Positions 24,001-34,000 of a DNA stretch of 64,000 nucleotides are shown piece after piece (within the stretch, counting starts at the first letter, position 1; each line of letters begins with the position of its first letter). Under the pieces are notes generated by a model, which was not told the DNA's origin, did not search any database, and saw nothing but the letters and a program-made list of their open reading frames with translations. Source of the stretch: Brachionus manjavacas (Eukaryota > Rotifera > Eurotatoria > Ploima > Brachionidae). The position numbers and the translations under genes were made by a program. The DNA is taken from NCBI GenBank assembly GCA_019054805.1, contig JAHQIY010000013.1, forward strand, positions 868,001-932,000. The letters are read 5' to 3'.

Positions 24001-25588
24001 CTTAATTAATAAATATATACCGCTTACTGATCAAAAAAATTTAAAAAAAATCTAAATTGAAAAAAAAAATGAAGACTTTTTAGAGATAAAAAAAAGAAAC
24101 TTTAAAGATATTTTAGAGAAATTTAAAATAAATTTTTAAAGATATTCTAGAGAAAAATGTACGATAACCTCTAAAAAAACTCTCCAAATTTCTCTAAAAT
24201 TTCTTTAAAGATCCTTTAAAATAAAGTTGACTGGGCATGTCCAAGTTCCGACTTTTTTTCGACGTTCCCAGATTCCAAAGGCAATTTTTTCTCCGGTTTT
24301 AAAAATTATTCAAATAAATTTTCTAATTTTTCCTTGAAGAAATTGAAGAAAATCCCAGAAAATGATTTTGCGGTCCTAGGTGGTTATTATGGAAGCAAAG
24401 CGAGTGTTGGACTTTAAAAAAAAAAGCCCGGACTTGGACTTTTTAATTGATCATTGAATTCAAGAAGCTTTAATAAACTTTAAATATAATTATTATTTAT
24501 CAATAAAAATTTGAAAAGGTTTCCTTAAAAATATTAATTTTTTTTAGTCATGTACGATCACAAAAAATGTGATCAAAGATTATTTTTTAAATTTATCATA
24601 TTTTTTTTATAATATTATTTAATACAGCAATTCTCACAATTTATAAAATCTTTATTCAAAAACCTTAAGAGAAAATTTTAAATCAACATAAAAATGTGAA
24701 GCTTTAAAACAAAAACAGATCCAAAGAAATTCTGTGGAAACAAAATTATGACTCAAGAGCTTTAAATCAATTTTTTACATTTATCTAGATAAATTAAAAC
24801 CAAAAAAATTTAAATTTTTTAATTTAAAAATTAATGATCAATTACAATTTTCTTACTAAATCAACTTATAAAATTATATATTAAGAAATTTTTCTTGTAT
24901 TTTTAAATTCTTATTTCATCTTTAAAAACTTACAGAAAATGAACTGTTCATTTTTTTTTAAATTTAAAATTTTCTAATTTAAATTTAAATAAAATTTAAT
25001 TTTATTATCATTTAAAAAATAAATAATTACCCAAATTTTAAGTTTCTTCAGAACGCCAATTATGGGACCATTAAGTTCTATTTCTACAATGCTGTTTGCA
25101 GGAAATTTCATGCCATTTGTGGTTTTGGGCATTAGCTCGGTTTGTTCCCATGTCCCTGCATTTCCGAAAAGTTTAAACATAACAGTGGCATCTGTGCCTG
25201 AATGCGGGCCTGATCCAGTTTTGATTATAAATTTATATTTGGTTTTTAGTTCAGAATCAACTCTGTCTTTTTCATATTTTTTAATTAACTGAATTGGATT
25301 GATGTATGGCGTAAGATAGCGTCGTTTATTTATTGGAACAGGTTGGGTTTTTTTGTGCTCATGTGCACCTATAGAACAAAGATAGCAGTAAGAAAACCTT
25401 TTGTTACAGTTGTCAATTTGGCTGGCAGTGTCTGAGTTTTGGTCCAAAGACCACTTCACAAATGTGGCATTGGAATCGTCTTTAAAATTATTATTTAGAG
25501 AATTTTTAATGCATTTCTAAAGTCTTTTACTTGGATTTAATTTAAATTCTTTTGAGTTAGCATAGTTTTCAATCCATTTTTGGCTCAT
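18077..25588 (-). CDS. LOXHD1-like protein with three PLAT domains
   Basis: Six exons: 25588-25531, 25479-25031, 21909-21330, 21007-20838, 18957-18871 and 18814-18077. They join in phase to 2082 nt, 693 residues. PLAT1 (about residues 100-190) begins YKFIIKTGSGPHSGTDATV and ends LKIW-HNGK-GWYLDFVEI across the exon 2/3 junction. PLAT2 (about 230-345) has EYFFIFKTSDRSLTGRDV and is divergent. PLAT3 (about 365-455) has YHISVMTGNLRNAGTDSKV, FERGKIDHF, and across two junctions RIGHDNSGRSPEWFLD, the classical PLAT motif. A basic Ser/Lys-rich tail of about 240 residues (KKPRRAKSAEL, HVKFDKN) has no recognised domain. PLAT repeats bind lipids or membranes and in LOXHD1 serve mechanosensory cells. No catalytic lipoxygenase part and no membrane segment are seen. 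The start was chosen as the ATG of MSQKWIENYANS; an upstream exon cannot be excluded. Confidence 0.85.
19359..19728 (+). pseudogene. MULE-type element relic: FLYWCH-like N-terminus joined to a PHD finger
   Basis: The frame MSEKFYLGQLFNNFDEFI, SIWTTVSSRKLED, KYLEIKCIHH, SKSTGIRP then stop matches the N-terminal zinc-binding region of MULE-like proteins. In the same strand immediately after comes CKICCLSCESKNIVCDNCSC, IFHLKCVDRTYAPKQ and, after a one-base shift in a poly-A run at about 19692, WICNEC. This gives the C2-C2-HxxC-WxC-C spacing of a PHD finger, ending at a stop. The transposase core between is lost, so this is an internally deleted copy inside an intron of the PLAT gene. Confidence 0.65.
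20045..20112 (-). pseudogene. LINE reverse-transcriptase snippet
   Basis: The minus strand reads ECFLLFAEDLVTFLKY, corresponding to the LLFADDLVTFF box of LINE family 1 with Asp changed to Glu. It is only about 60 bp and intronic. Confidence 0.6.
20303..20385 (+). repeat. tRNA-derived SINE head or tRNA pseudogene
   Basis: A box-A-like TAGTCAAATGGTT follows the start GCCCGGA, and about 40 bp later comes a B box GGTTCAAAACC. This matches the internal RNA polymerase III promoter of a tRNA. The 3' acceptor arm that should pair with GCCCGGA is absent, so it is not a functional tRNA. An (ATA)n microsatellite precedes it. Confidence 0.6.
21049..21308. mobile_element. MITE with CAGACTTG termini, 260 bp
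   Basis: It begins CAGACTTGTTTATAAGTCAC and ends with the near reverse complement GTGACTTAAAAACAAGTCTG. The interior repeats AAGTCA words and has no open frame. It lies in the intron between PLAT-gene exons at 21330 and 21007. Fragments of the same family occur at 23640-23671, 34195-34240, 35301-35410, 44790-44830 and 49215-49255. Confidence 0.75.
22245..22320 (+). repeat. LINE family 2 3' tail with three-way-junction fold and (TTA)n end
   Basis: AGCTAC (22245) pairs with GTAGCT (22294-22299). Inside are a 10-bp imperfect stem AGCGAAACTA / TAGTCTCGCT and a short stem CAGG / CCTG. A (TTA)n run follows. It has the same architecture as 43669-43723. It is intronic in the PLAT gene. Confidence 0.75.
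23672..24235. mobile_element. MITE with CCCAGTCAA termini, 564 bp, nested in a GACTT-type repeat
   Basis: Left end CCCAGTCAAACATTTTATAG and right end TAAAGTTGACTGGG are reverse complements at the tips. Many internal TTTAGAGA / TCTCTAAA words give it a self-complementary character. The left flank is TAAGTCACAAGTCTCAAGTC and the right flank continues CATGTCCAAGTTCCGACTT, so it split an older repeat. CA flanks both sides. Confidence 0.65.
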
Positions 25589-26570
25589 TTCTGCCTAGTC
25601 CTGTGACTGTTCTAGTTTTGGTCTTTAAAAAAATTTCAATAAACTAGCACTTGCTATAAAGTTTGTCTATTTAGTATTCAAGTGCAATAGTTTTTAAGTA
25701 TCTCTGATATTTACCTTAGCAAAATTTTCAATAAGTGTATTGGTTGACAACAAATATGAAAATTTTTGAGTAATAATTTTTGTATAGCAACTAATTTTTA
25801 ATAATTCAAAACAAATCTAGATTTGACGTAAAAATATCCAGCCATTAGCGGTTTCATTTTTTTAATTTCAAAAACCTTGAATATAAGCTAGAAATTTATT
25901 TGAATTTAGTATGAAAATTGTAAATCATATCCTTAAAAAAAGAAAGCATTTTTAGAATTTCTTTCAGCAATTTCACCTGAATAGATTGAGTCTTATTTTT
26001 GTTTATATTTCACTTTTTTTTTGCAATTGAGAATTTGAAAACAAAAATATAGAGCGAAAATTGAAAATGTTTTTATTTCAAAAGGTCTAAAATCGATTTT
26101 ACAATTTGATCCTTCTAAGGTGTTTTATTAAATAAAGAAAAAAATTAGAGGGCAAATTTTATAAAATCGTCTATTTGATAGAAAGAAATTTATAGATATA
26201 TAACTTATTGTGAAGAAAAAAAATATAAAAAAAGATATATGAAATTAATTTTTGGTTAATTTTTATGTAATAAATGGTAATAAATTTAGCACTCAAACAC
26301 CGGATTTTTTTGTACGTTTAATACTAAAGGATTCCAAAAAACCTCTTTAATAAAAGACTCTTAATATTTGTGCACAACATTTTTAGAAAAAATTCCACGG
26401 CATTTATAAAAATCCCAAAAAATAATAAAATAATAGAGTTGATATTATGTCAATTTTTTTATTTAAAATAAGCATAATAAATAAGTAAAAAACAAATAAA
26501 ATTTTATCTTTTCCATTTAAAAAATAAACAATATTTAGTAAAAGAGAACTAAAAAATATCTCAAAAAAAT
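25589..26570. other. Upstream region of the PLAT gene, no gene seen
   Basis: AT-rich, no recognisable coding sequence or terminal repeats; presumably contains the PLAT-gene promoter, which I cannot localise. Confidence 0.35.
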
Positions 26571-26574
26571 TAAA

Positions 26575-27940
26575 TCTTTTTTCTACCGGTACAACCATTT
26601 GGGCAGTAAAAACCTCTTTTTATCTTCATGATAGCATTACAAGATTTACAAAAATATTTACTAAAGATAAAACTGCACCTTTCGACTTTAGTTTTTTTAG
26701 ATGATTTAGGAGCTGGTTCTGATTCTATTTAACAAGTCTTGTTCAGAATCAAGTATAGCATTTTCTCCGTTCTGAATACAGTCAGATGGTTGATGTTGTA
26801 GACACGATCTTGTTTTCTTTTTGCTCTTCGCTTTGGTTTGTTGTTCAATGGTACATCCATTCCAATATAATTGAAATTCAATTCTGGAATTTCATGATTG
26901 ACTTGGAATATTCTTATTGAGTTTAATGGCGTAATCATCTCATCGAAATATGTTCAAGTTTTTGATTCCAAATCCTAATGCCTTGATTCACGAGTAAAAT
27001 AACTTTTTTTGCGACTTTAAACCAAGTATCAGCCATTGATATGTTGAAATGGTTTTGATTTTTTGTTCCGTTTGTAGGCAAATAATAAATCAATTTGGTA
27101 AAAAAAATGGGCTCGTCATTAAATTCTTTTAAATTGATGTTTTCTAAAATAACGATTTGTTTGTTATACCATTTATAGTTATTATTCGTTCAGGTCTTAT
27201 TTTTGACTAAATCGCACAAGATTTTCTGGACTTAGTCTAAAGCAGCTTAAAGCAGCAAAAAAATAAAATACAAAAAAGAATACAATAAAATTACATAACG
27301 CTTTTTTTCTTACTCTTTTTGACAATTGCTCGTTTTCATTGCTTGATTTTTTTGGTCTTCCGCGTTTACGTTTTTCAGAAACTTGAATATTATTTTCGTC
27401 TTGATATTGAACTGCTACTGAACTTGAAACCAAAACAAGTTGGTTTTGATTATAAACATTAACGATTGAATAATTTGAATCGTACTTGCAACCTCTTGGT
27501 GAACTTCGTTTTGATTTAGATTGTCAATTTGTCTGTTAATCGGAACAAGTGAATTTCTTTCTAATGCTGATCTTGCATTTTTTTTTGCATTACATTCGAT
27601 TGCTAAGTCTAAACCCGGAAATTTGTTCAGGTTTAAAAAGTACGAAATTCCGATTGTGTGCTTACATTTGAATTTTTTTTGTCAAAAATGACATGAACAA
27701 GCGCTAGATTCCCAATTCTCAGAATCGGTTTTAACTGCAATGAATTTACTACTCCATTCCATCGACTCGTCAAAATCTTGCCAACCGTCTTCTTTTGTGC
27801 AAAACTCTTTGCACTGAACCTTTGTAATATCAGACGTTGATTGGGAAGTTTTACAGATGTAGAATTGTGTATCTTCGTGCGAATACTTGACTTTTGGCTT
27901 TGCCAATTTGATCCAATTGTAACCTTATATGATAAATATC
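26575..27940 (-). pseudogene. MULE-type transposase relic with SWIM zinc finger
   Basis: From the 5' side of the minus strand: KVKYSHEDTQFYICKTSQ, WEYS-type segment ENWESSACSCHF, a TGA at about 27687, then KFKCKHTIGISYFLNLNKFP. Together this is a SWIM finger (CxC...CxH). After a frameshift near 27468 comes VSEKRKRGRPKKSSNENEQ, the basic GRPKK tail common after SWIM in MULEs. Further 3' are DVPLNNKPKRRAKRKQDR and, around 26700-26580, CSFIFSKYFCKSCNAIM and GFYCPNGCTGRKK, a four-Cys terminal zinc motif. The catalytic core lies 5' of 27940 and is not present. Confidence 0.65.
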
Positions 27941-28064
27941 TTCTTCACAAATTAATCATTTACTTTTTAAAATAGTTATCAATTTTAGTTTATTTATTTA
28001 TTTATTGTTAAATTAACCTCCATTGAAGGAGAAAGAGAATATATAAAAAAAAAGAAAAAAAAAG

Positions 28065-28804
28065 TTACCGTATACCCTTGCAAAGAGATGCATGCACCAA
28101 AAACCAAAACTCAAGTTTTAGCCCAAGCATCACGTTACATCTCGCCCATGTTAAACTTTCCCCCCTTTTGATGCGTGCATTAAAATGCAGATTTTTGGTG
28201 TTTAACGCCGCGTTTAAACTCAGTGGAAAACGCCGCGTTAATTCCTGAAAATCGAATTTAAAATGAAAGAAAACTAAAAATGAAAGAAAACTAAAATCTA
28301 AGCTAAAATAAAGAGAAAGCGTGTATATTTCTTTTGAGTTTTAGCTTTAATATAACTGCAATTTATTTTAAAAGCATTTTAGTTTGAAAAATCTAATAAT
28401 TACATATACATTTCTACTTTTTCCTCAAATTTTTACTTTAAGATTTATATATAAGCCCCGCACTTAAAACTAGAAAATGTATTTTTAATAAAAAAAAAAA
28501 TATTTTTAATCATTTATGAATTAATTTTTTTTTCAATTTTTAACCCGGCATCTAAATTTGAATTTCAAAAATAAGTTAATGACTAACATGTATTATTGAT
28601 GCCGCATCTAAATTCGATTTTCAGGAATTAACGCGGCGTTTTCCACTGAGTTTTAACGCGGCGTTAAACACCAAAAATCTGCATTTTAATGCACGCATCA
28701 AAAGGGGGGAAAGTTTAACATGGGCGAGATGTAACGTGATGCTTGGGCTAAAACTTGAGTTTTGGTTTTTGGTGCATGCATCTCTTTGCAAGGGTATACG
28801 GTAA
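28065..28804. mobile_element. Non-autonomous element with about 196-bp near-perfect terminal inverted repeats
   Basis: Left arm 28065-28260 starts TTACCGTATACCCTTGCAAA; right arm 28609-28804 is its reverse complement with only one mismatch seen (near 28214/28655). The arms are distinctly more GC-rich than the surroundings (e.g. TTAACGCCGCGTT). The 350-bp centre is AT-rich with no open frame. The near identity implies recent insertion or ongoing conversion. No clear target duplication was found, though both flanks carry ATATATAAAAA. Confidence 0.9.
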
Positions 28805-28829
28805 ATATATAAAAAGGTAAAAAAAAACT

Positions 28830-29003
28830 AATCACCAATATTTGTTCCACTGGAACTACCAAATTTAAATTCATTAGACAACCCATTTGTATAAAAATTT
28901 TTTGATATAAAGCCTGATCTAGAAAATTAAAAAAAAAGTCCTAACTTGGAAATTTTTTTTAATGACTTGGACTTTAATTTGGGACTTTTAAACAACTCTG
29001 TTC
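28830..29003 (-). repeat. Half of a MITE ending in CAGAGTTG
   Basis: The sequence ends GGGACTTTTAAACAACTCTG and contains AGACAACCCA and GATCTAGAAAA words. The inverted copy at 48454-48660 shares them (CAGAGTTGCTTAAAAGTCCC, GGGTTGTCTAAT). The other half is absent or replaced by the neighbouring 740-bp element. Confidence 0.6.
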
Positions 29004-30034
29004 TTGCCATAAATTTACAAATCCTGCTCACTCCATAAATTCTTGAGCACATGTCTTGGACACGGACATTTGTGTATAAAAAACCTCTTGGTACCGATAA
29101 AAGCTAATTTATTTTCTTTTTAAACGAAAGTTTAGGTTCTAAAGCTTTTTAGTGAGAATTTGTACGATTCAAAATGAAATTTAGCATGGAAGTCAAAAGT
29201 CAAAAATCATAAAAAAGCTGACAGTTTGGGCTCATTCATTTATTAGACGTGTATTATAATCTGTTAGTCCAACTTTCCAATTAAAGATTATCTTTTTTCT
29301 AAGATTTGTCTCAAAAGCTTGTAACGCTGCTTTTCTTCGAGACGTTGATCAAAAATTAATTATTTTTTGCAGGAATTATGGAAGATTAGTAGAGTTTGAA
29401 ATTAAAATCATAACCACATATGTCTTTTACTTATTTTACAATATTTTTGGAAGGTCCTAAAAAAACCCTTTTGGGATTAAATATTTTTTAACCTAAATTA
29501 ATAATTTATTTAATGATTTAAATTGTGATGGACAAAAAAATTGGTAAAAATAATAAGTTTTTATTGAGCAATAAGCAAAAAGCCAAAATGGAGCTTTGAG
29601 TGTTAAAAAGATCGAGAAAAAAATTTTAAAATATATTTTAACATTGAACTTGCATCGAGAATATTGTAAATAATTAATTTATTTATCAATTAGTTTAGCC
29701 ACCTTTTAAGAGAAGTAAATTTAAAAATAATTTTTAGTAATGGACAACTTTTTGTATTTTTCAATTTTACAATTATCATTTTTTGTTTATTATTTTTTTC
29801 TTACTATGTGTACCTTTCATTTATTCAAGTTTTCATTTAATATAACTTTACAACTATTCAACTGTTGAATTTTTTTAAATAATTTTTTTTATTAAATTTA
29901 ATAAAATTTATTCAACTATTCAAATATTCTTTTATTCAACTTATAAATTTTTTAACTTATTCAACTATTCTATTTTATAAAATTATAAGTATTTATGTAA
30001 TTTTTTTTTCTAAATCAATCAATGAGCAATTAAT
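29004..30034. other. AT-rich intergenic stretch, no gene seen
   Basis: No coding or structural signal stands out; a run of TATTCAAC words occurs at 29860-29960. Confidence 0.35.
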
Positions 30035-30190
30035 TATTATTTCATTCTCTCTTTTATCTCATCCACCATTGAACTAAATGTTGGTTTTGAGTCTAAAGTA
30101 ATTCCTAAGAACTTAACTTTTTCTTTTAGATTTAAACTGTATAATTTTTTTCAAAGATCGTGTAACATGACTTTTTTTTTTGTGGTAACT
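30035..30190 (-). pseudogene. LINE family 1 fragment
   Basis: The minus strand reads KEKVKFLGITLDSKPTFSS and MVDEIKER, equivalent to KEIKFLGIKFDSKLNFN and VEEIKERC in the copy at 2640-3390. It is a short piece only. Confidence 0.7.
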
Positions 30191-31080
30191 TTGATTTTCC
30201 AAAATTCAAAAAATTCATTCAAAAAACCTATTTGAAAACTGTCAAAAAAAGAGTTTTTGCTCTTTTTCGAAGTCCCTAAATTTCTTGTCCTTTTACTTTT
30301 TGGACACTTGTAAAAAGTATTATGTAGAAAATGAAAAATGAAAGAAAAATGAAAATTTAAATAAATATAAATCTTTAAAAGAATTGAAAAATTGAATAGT
30401 TGACTAGACTATAAATATCTAAAATATCTTCAAAAATTTTATTTCCATAATTTAAATTTTTATGCTTAAAAATCAACTCCAAGATTTTTTATTGTTAAAT
30501 TGTTTTTTTTTTAGATGAGATAAATCAAAAACACTTATAGGAATGAAGATAAAAATTTTTGACATTAAGCCCTATTCATTTCAAAAATAAGTTTCCTTTT
30601 TGCATAGTAAATTTTTCAAAATGCAAAAAATTATAACAAAATTTAACTTAACTACGTGTCATTTCACTTCAACTACATGGTATACATAAATTTCATAATT
30701 ATAATAAACTCTTGAAAATATTTTAAAATAATTAAAAAAAATTTCATAACTTTAACATGAAAAAATAATATTCTATTGATAATTGTAGAAAAAAAGATCA
30801 GTTGGTTTCTCATTTTTTGTAAATCGAATGCGCCGTCGTCCCTTGGTAAACTCAAATCCCAGTTTTGACAATTCGAGTAAAAATTTTTTCCTTTTACAAA
30901 ATAATACCTTTTCTTTTTACCTTTTCCAAGCAAGATAAACACACTGCCGATTCAGCTTTTCTTTCCAGCCCCGCCGATTTAATCTCATCTAGCTCAATTT
31001 TGAATCAAAACACAGAATCAAGTGGGTGATTGCCCAAAAATTACCTAGACAGAAACTAACCTTTTGCCAATATTTTAGCC

Positions 31081-34000
31081 ATGCCAATTGTTGCTCTCTC
31101 TTCTTGCCGGGATAGAACCAGCGAATTCCACAACACCATTCGCTCGTTTCAAAGCCGGATGACCAACAATAGACCAGTTTCGGCCGTCTCCAAAAGTTCC
31201 AGGGATCGAGATGCAATAAATCTCAAACACCAATTTATGCTCATGGCCAAGTAGGCCTTAAGAATCTTAAATTTTCAATTTTGATTTTTGTTTATAGAAA
31301 AATAGGCAAGGAATTGACCAACACCTGCATCAAGCTTGAAAAGTTAACAGACTGTAATTAAAAATATTTATCGATTAATTAGGAGATTGATTAAAATAAA
31401 GAGGTGAAAATTATTTTGAAATCTGTAAAAATTTAAATTTGGATTAAATATTTTTTTTAACGATCATTTATTTCATTTTGTCTCTCTATTTTTATCAATC
31501 TCTTGAATTATTTTTTTGATTTTTTATATTTTTTATTTAATTTCTTTGACCGTATTATTTTTTGTGTTTTTTTTTAAATTTTAAATTTTTTTTGACCAAA
31601 TTCATCTCTGTTTTTTTAGATATTTTTTAGCCCTATTTATTTTTGGTTTTATTATTTTTAATAGAAAATTACTCTAAGCCTCATAGACTCATGCAAATTT
31701 AATAAAAAAAAAGTAAAAAATATAAAAAAATAGTTGATTTATAAAGTTATTAAAGAGATATTTTTTTAATTAAATAGAAATTGTAACTTGAAAAGATTAA
31801 ATGAAAAAAAAAAATTCATCAATTACTTTTTAATAATGTACTAGAATCGTTTCAAAGGATGAATAATGAAAAAGTAATGCTGAAGCATGCGACATTCATT
31901 TAGGAAATATAAGAGGAGTAAGTCCTCTAAAAAAGCAGTCCAAGAATTTGTAAAAGTATAAGGTTGGCGCAGGTAAAAATTACAGCATTTTCTGATTTTG
32001 ACTTTTTCGAATTTAAATTATTTTTAGGATTAAAAATAACAATTTTTTTTAAATTGTTCACTTTTTGGTCAAAGCTTATGGACTTTAAAGTCAAAAATTA
32101 AAAATTAAATTTCCGGTGAATTTTAATAGTCCAAGTTTTTTACACCATACACCATTTTTTTAGCTTAGAAAAAAAGCTTTAAGAGTCTTTATAAATAATT
32201 ACAAAAAACGATTATTTTTTAATAAATATTTATTTTAAAAAACTTTCGAATTAAAAATAATAAATTTTTCACGACGCGTTTCGACCAAATGGCCTTCTTC
32301 AGGTTTTAAGACTGAAATAAAGAATTAAATTTAATAAAAGAAAAAAAAAATATAAAGATAAAGAGGAATATTTTATATAATAGAAATAATTTCTTCTCAA
32401 ATTATTATTAATTTATTAGAAAAATAGATAATTAGAAAAAAAAAATTTTAATATACAAAAAATATTTTTTGAAATTAATGTAAAATTAATGTCGAATTTT
32501 AATAATTGAAATTAAATATTTAAATATAGAATCATTTTTTTGTATTTTTTTAAGGGTCTTATTTTTCGTGCTATAATAATTTAATTGTTTGCTATAAAAA
32601 AATAATGCTTTAGGAATATTATTTTTATTTTATTATTTTCTGCTATAATTCTTTATTTTTCTAGTATAATAAAAATACATATGATATAAAAATAAAAAAA
32701 TAAAAAAAAAACAAAGAAAAAAAGGTCAACTATTTTCTTCATTATCTGATACTGTTACAACAAAATCATGACGATCGCTTGAGCCAGTTTCATCATTATG
32801 TTGTGTTCTTGCTTCCAAAACATTTGTTGTAATTCCTTCCATTGATTCATCATCATTTTCATCATCATCATCGTCTAAATATATTTCAAAGGAATCGTCC
32901 ATTTCATCGTCACTTTTGTTTTCATCTTTGAAACCAAAATTCACTAATTAGTTAATGCTCAATTAATATATTGTCATTACATATAATTTTATAGCATCGG
33001 TATTTTTATTTTATATCACAGGTATTATTTATTATATCAGATTGTGTCAATTATATATCTTTTCCAATTTATGTCTTTTCAACTTTAACTTTTTTTAGCT
33101 TATTTACTCTATTTTGATTCTTTTTTTTTAATTTAATTTTATTAACTTTAATTTTATTTTTATTTATTTTTTTTATTTTATTTTTTATTTATTCTGAAGG
33201 AGCTTTAGCTCGGTACAGAAAACAAGTAAAAAAAAAAAAAAAATTATATATCAATTTTATTTTTTTTTATTATAGCAAAGAATTAAAATATTATAGCACG
33301 AAAAGATATAAGTCTTTTTTTAATCTCCTTAAAGACTTGGTTTCCCTAGGTTTTCATATATTATTATTATTATTATTTATTTCAGTGAACACCTTTAAGG
33401 CGATGTTAAAAAAATATTAAAAAAGAATAAATGAGATATGGCAGAAAAAGAATTTTTAGTCGAAAAAGTCGGATAGTTATGTAGTTATGACCTGCACGAA
33501 ACTTGACTGTATTAATTTTTTATTTGAAAATTTTTATTTATTGATTCCTTAATTTTTGAAGCTTTTAAAGATTTTTTAGAAATTTTGTAATTTTTAGAAT
33601 AAAAAAAAGACCATGATTGTAAAAATTTAAATTTTAATTAAAATTGGTTTTGTAAGTTTTATAAGCTGACGCAAACAATGTATCATTTAATTCTAATCTC
33701 TACAAAAAATTCTAAAAAATTCACATACAAAAAAATTATACAAAATATTTTGCAGGCTAAAAATAGATACGTCCTCATATCTGGGCTACATCATGTTTTT
33801 AATTTCTTGAGTTTCATGAATAATTGCACTACCTTTTCATGATGCAGGGTTTAAATAAAAAAATTATTAATTTCAATTAAAGGTACATGATACTTCAAAT
33901 CCATTTTTTTTGTCTAAATTCAAATAAAAAATATTCAATTAATTAATTTTTATTTTTCAAAGTAACCAAAAAACAGTCATTGTTTGACGATAGACCAAAA

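Noticed and set aside
30673-31216. Minus-strand open frames opposite the first syntaxin-5 exon
   Set aside because: The stretch 31081-31216 is the antisense of a real exon, and the rest (30673-30942) is low-complexity at its C-terminal side without a recognised motif.
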